Source: Macrotrachela quadricornifera
Taxonomy: Eukaryota > Rotifera > Eurotatoria > Philodinida > Philodinidae
Assembly: GCA_022393335.1 (NCBI GenBank)
Contig: JAJEKB010020966.1
Coordinates: forward strand, 671,904 to 735,903
Direction of reading: 5' to 3'
DNA length: 64,000 nt
In this document: positions 59,381 through 64,000 of the stretch, one piece after another
Position numbering within the stretch: position 1 is the stretch's first letter
How the letters are laid out: the number at the start of each line of letters is the position of its first letter
The notes under the pieces: generated by a model
What the model was told of the DNA's origin: nothing
Database searches by the model: none
Seen by the model: the letters and a program-made list of their open reading frames with translations, nothing else
Translations under genes and position numbers: made by a program

Positions 59381-62300
59381 ATGCTCGAGACGGTGGCAAT
59401 CCATATTCCTTTATTGGAACTTCCTCCAATTGAGGTTAGATATTTATATTAATTTAATTATTTTGATTTATTTTCTATTTTTATTAGGCTCGGGTTCCAA
59501 CACAGAACATACCTCGAATACAAAGCGTAACGAATCAACAAACTAATCTTGCTCGAAATTCAGTAAATGTACCAAATCAACCGAATATTAATATCGATTT
59601 ACAATCGGTACCTTATGTTGCAACAACTACGTATGTTATTTTTTTCTGTTAATATAAAGAATAATTAATATGTTTTTAAACAATAGAACAAAGACTACTT
59701 CATCAATTGGATTACCGGCAAAGATTGCCATTGTAACGACTGCAATAGTACTTTTATTGGCAGCTATTTTGATTCCATCTCTTTATTTTGGTTTGAAAGG
59801 TAGAAAGCTTGTTTTATATACATATAATTATAAATCTAGATTATGTTACTACCGATTCATTCTTTCCTATCTTTTAAAATAACTCATTATAATGAAAGTT
59901 TTCGAACAGAATTTTTTTATAAAATCTCTTCTGTGCAGTATAAACAGTAAGAGTTGATAGTAAATGTGAAGAAGTTCTATACGTATTCTTCAATCTCTAG
60001 TTATTATAAAGCAATACGGGTAGATCACGAATTGTTATTAATTATTAATGTATCATTACTCCAGTTCAAGTAGATAGACACGTTGATTGTTATACAAATT
60101 TTGTGTACAAAGGGAGTGAACTTTTAAATTTTTTGTCTATATAGACTAGAATCAATATTTGGACAAAATTTCAAGTTTTCATCCATTATTTCATCTCCAC
60201 CCTGAGGTTTTGAGTAAAAAACTATACAATATAATTTAAACAAAAAAAAGAAAACAAAGTATAAAAGTACCTTAAAAGCTTGACATTTTGATGAACAAAT
60301 GGACAAAAAAACTTCAAAGTTTCTTCAAGTATTGTTTTTAATTTCTATAGATGAAAAGTTTGATAGTTTGTTCCATTTGTACATGAAATGTATACGAAAG
60401 CTATACGTCCCATGAGTCTAGGTTAAAATCAGTAAATCTTGTACGAATTTACTCATATGATCAGCATAAGAACAACGACTTATACAATTTCACATTAACT
60501 AAATAATTTCTTTTTCATTTTTAACTAGGAAAAGGAGAAAAATAATATATTGGATTCTAAAAGTAATGATGACATTTGAGTAAATAATTTGTGAAAAAAA
60601 TTGAATTCGATTGTATTGTGGATAATCTCTATTAGATGTTGTACTAACAAATAGAAAAGTGCCTCATTTATTAAATCCTTATAGAAAATAAAAGAATTTC
60701 TCACTCTTTCCTTCTTAAAGATCTATTTTTCCAGAAAATATTACCATAGGCTTGGATAAATCATAGGTGAAATATCCCTTCCAACCTCTCATATATCAAC
60801 GACTTATAGCTAACTGATTAGTCGATAAAACTCGGATTGTGGGCAAGGTTTACACAAGGATCAGGAGCTGACATATTGAAGTGATTGTTAAATTGTACGG
60901 AAAATTAATGAGTTCATGTTGCAAAATAATTGCTAATAAAAATAAAATATCTAAGTTTTTTATTTCAACAAAAGAGAAATCCAAAAATCGAGCTCTGTAA
61001 AGATATAGTCCTAAAGATACTCTACAATTCAAAAGCCGTTTCAGTCTTTCAACTCCCGATTCTCACTGTGTAAACTTTGGCCACGCCCAAAATTCTTTCG
61101 ACCAATAAATTGATCATAAATCGTCAGTATAGGTGAGGGTTACGAGAAATATTTCACTTATAAACTATTCTGGCCTAGACTAATATTCTCCAAAAAATTT
61201 GGTTGAAATTAGTCAAAAAATAACAAAGTAGATTTCTGTGAAGGGGCTCGCAATCACATTTTCCATAATGCTACAATTATACATATCTGAATTTGAAATA
61301 AGGAAGTATTAAGGAACTCTATAAAATAAAATGGTATCAAGTTGTTATAACTTGAATAAAGCTATTTACGCCGTCTATAATTACGATAAAATTTTTTAAA
61401 ACGATGTGAATCAGAAATAGTTAAGATCAAACCAGTTTTCTTTTTAAAAGTTTTGACTCGTACTTAGCAGGGTATTTATAAAAAAAACAAAACAAACGAA
61501 TTTTGGTTTTAAATATTGTTCATAAACAGTTTTGGTGCCCACTAGGGTTTTCTAAAAATTTCAGCCAAAAAGTATAATTTCCTCTGGAGTATACATGTAA
61601 AACTCATTTCGCAAATTGAATTATCGAAAATTCATGATTTGAGTACTCGAGAATGTAGGTGAGGGTGAAGAGCTAGAATGGCGGGTCATTCACTAGTGAG
61701 AATGAAGACAAGATGTAGATGAGAGAAATGTTTGGTGGAGTTAGGCTGCTTGAGCAAGTATTGGATAATAGTGTCCGTGAGAGTGTGGGCGAATTTAAAT
61801 GTTGAATAATTAATCTGTGCATCTTGTAGATCTCAGTGAACTATATTTACCCTGAGAATACTCCGTACCCATGGCTTGTTTCAAGAGAGACATCGAGGGT
61901 TTAGTGAATCTTCTCTATAAAACCTTCAATCTCGCATCAAAACCATAGTTGTGAATTTTAAACTGAAACTTTGTCCACATAAACACCTTAGCTAGACTAG
62001 ATTCTTCAAAAAATTTCAAAATTTTTGAACAAAATTCCTTAGAGTTATGAGCCTTTTAAAAATTGCGTGCTCTCCACACTACATGTTGTTTATGTAAACA
62101 GAGTTTCAGGTCAAAAAACATGATATTCAATATTTTTCCTATATTTAATCCTTTAAGCCTAGGATTATTTTTAAGTAGTAACAAGGACGAGAAAGATTGA
62201 TAGACAAGTTAGCCCTAAATAATTTTTTGATTCGAAACTATAACTGTCTTGTAGTAAACGAAAGAGCTTCGTGAAATGAGCATCTTTCGTGATGCAACTT

Positions 62301-64000
62301 TCAAATGAAACTATAGAAAGTTCTGAGCATGACAACGGTTAAATGACTGAAATTTTACAATTTAGTTCATTGAAAATTCTTCATTATTTCATTTAAGAGA
62401 TCGAGTTCCGTCACAAAAGATTCTTAACTCACTAAGCTCTTTCATTTGTAAGAATACAGTGAGGGTTTCAAATCCAAAACTAATTATATGGTTGATTTTC
62501 CTATCAACCTACTTGCATCCTTTATACTGTAGAACAATAAACTTGGACTCAAAGAGTTAAAAGTCAATTAGTAATTATCAATAAGTATAGATAATTTTTC
62601 CCGGACAAATATTGATACAATCAATAGCTTTAAATAAGCAAACAATCATATTTTTCAAAGTTATCCAGAACAAAATGTCTCAAGACAAGAATTCTCGTTG
62701 CCCGGACCCAATGGGTTAATTGAACATCTATCACTATTATAGACTTTACAACATCATCATTTAGAAGTACTGCTTTGTCAGTATTCTTTCGATATTTTCT
62801 TATGGAAAAGACGCACCAATGCCACGACTGATGACAGTAAAAGCTATCAAAATCGTTCGATACATTGATTTTACCAATTATCCAAATTAACGTTGTATTG
62901 GAAAAAAACTGCTTTCAGAGATATGTGAGTTAATCGATCTTCTCCAAAAAGATGTAAAACAAATAATTTTAGAATAATAATAAAGAATGATAATGATATA
63001 GAGTCTAATAGCGATAGAAATTCAATTAAGTATAGAGAAAACATTGAATATCATGTTTCTGACATGAGAAAAAGGCTATATTTTTGTGTTGTAGCTAGAA
63101 GTGATACTTTTAAAAATGTATTTATGAACTTTATCTCAGATTCAAAAAAAATTATATTCTCCTCTTCCAAATAAAAAATTATTATACTACGCTGATTTAG
63201 TAATACAGTTAGAAGGATTTCTTAACTGAACCCGACTTTTCGAATGCTCTGTATTATGGGGGTACCCTTAGGTCACTAAATACTATATTAGAAAGGTACT
63301 ACCAATCTATTTTAAATCATCAAGGGTTTTTCTGTTAAAATATGATCATAATTTATTCTTTCTCTAAGACATCGTGATGGTTTCATGATGAGAGTTTTAT
63401 ATTGTATTTGATTGAAAGGCAAATAGCGGCGTAAATAAAGCTAAAGTCTTAATAGATGACATTTTAAAATTTAATCAATATACTACTTAATATATGATGC
63501 TTCTGTTTAGTTGAAAACTTCACAATCAATTAGTGAAATCTTATTAAAAATCAATATATACGATTTTCTGTTGAAATATTAGTCAACAATAAGTAATAAA
63601 CATCTAAAAAGATCAAATCTTCAATAAATCTAAAAAAATGAATTAAAAGATGATATAAAAAGAGAATGAGTATAACTGTCACATTAAAGACGATTTATTT
63701 TCTTCTAGCTGCTGACACGACAACAACGACAACATCAACAACAACTACAGTTACAACAGTAACAACCACTACTGCAACGACAACAACATCAACAACGGCA
63801 ACTACTTCTACTTCGACGACTAGTACCACAACAAGTACAACGTCAAGTACTACTTCGACTACGAGTACCTCTACCAGTACTAGTTCTACAAGTTCAACTA
63901 CGAGTACGACATCCACTTCTACATCAACCACCAGCACATCGACTACAAGCACCACAACAACTTCAACATCAACTTCAACCACTTCTACAAGCACTACTTC
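59381..64000 (+). CDS. Type II membrane protein with Thr/Ser-rich stalk (partial)
   Basis: Exons 59381-59434, 59488-59630, 59687-59799 and 63709 to beyond the window end join in frame (phases 0, 2 and 1) at clean GT-AG sites. The N-terminal 80 or so residues are polar and Asn/Gln-rich with no signal peptide, so probably cytoplasmic. Exon 3 encodes one membrane span (AKIAIVTTAIVLLLAAILI, then PSLYFG). Exon 4 opens AADTTTTTTSTTTT and continues as almost pure Thr/Ser to the end, a mucin-like stalk probably O-glycosylated outside the cell. The extracellular head domain, which would define its function, lies beyond the window. The first two introns are 53 and 56 nt, but the third is 3909 nt. The start at 59381 is the first ATG in frame with exon 2; an upstream exon is not excluded. 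Confidence 0.72.
59800..63708. other. 3.9-kb intron with degenerate repeats
   Basis: No exon was recognised inside. Related phrases recur near 61180, 61550 and 62005 (CTAGACTAATATTCTCCAAA / CTAGGGTTTTCTAAAAATTT / CTAGACTAGATTCTTCAAAA), suggesting an old dispersed repeat. G-rich GTGAGGGT words occur at about 61132 and 61662. No transposase or RT relic was seen. Confidence 0.5.

Noticed and set aside
63695..63994. 99-codon Val-rich minus-strand frame at the right edge
   Set aside because: It is the complement of the Thr/Ser-rich stalk exon (ACA/ACT codons read as TGT/AGT/GTT), with the coding sense supported by three upstream exons.

Overview
The window reads as nuclear DNA of a small, AT-rich, intron-containing invertebrate, most probably a bdelloid rotifer (Adineta/Rotaria type). 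The organism call is inferred from several signs taken together: spliceosomal introns of about 50-65 nt; a WWE plus arginine ADP-ribosyltransferase gene; a ribonuclease-inhibitor-type LRR gene with one repeat per exon; a secreted sialidase; a type II membrane protein with a Thr/Ser stalk; and a Ty3/gypsy element whose third ORF is a DEDDy exonuclease, a combination described from bdelloids. No rRNA, tRNA or CRISPR was recognised. Gene density is low and much of the sequence is repeats or decayed transposons.

Layout. 1-6.7 kb holds no gene I can support, but it has an inverted-repeat element at the left edge, a perfect 39-bp-arm palindrome (1146-1225) and a possible solo LTR (5508-5673). A WWE-ART gene lies at 6765-7835, followed by a 157-bp hAT-type MITE with an 8-bp target duplication (8736-8892) and a decayed Tc1/mariner-like transposase (about 9735-10330, minus). 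At 11.6-12.0 kb is a roughly 62-bp degenerate tandem repeat, at 12.27-12.90 kb a foldback element, and at 14.46-19.65 kb a satellite of about 52 units of roughly 100 bp.

22.88-30.81 kb is an apparently intact, very young Ty3/gypsy LTR retrotransposon: two 215-bp LTRs that I read as identical, a CTGTA target duplication, gag, pol and an exonuclease-like ORF3. It is inserted in a decayed hAT transposase whose two halves flank it, and a large inverted repeat follows (31.0-31.95 kb).

The gene-bearing centre is on the plus strand: an SPX-EXS phosphate exporter of the XPR1 family (five exons, 35367-38584, with a foldback element in intron 4), a macrodomain poly(ADP-ribose) glycohydrolase-like gene (41103-43527) and an intronless secreted sialidase (43933-45258). 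On the minus strand, 50258-52951 carries 19 consecutive LRR exons of exactly 84 nt. A degenerate LRR module lies upstream, and an F-box exon at 55123-55263 may be the first exon of the same gene. The right edge holds the 5' part of a type II membrane protein (59381 to beyond 64000) with a 3.9-kb intron.

Functional links are limited. The WWE-ART protein (ADP-ribosyl writer with a possible poly(ADP-ribose) reader) and the PARG-like protein (eraser) belong to the same chemistry but are 33 kb apart and show no sign of co-regulation. All gene models are read by eye from splice motifs and open frames. Junctions I could not close in frame are stated in the entries.
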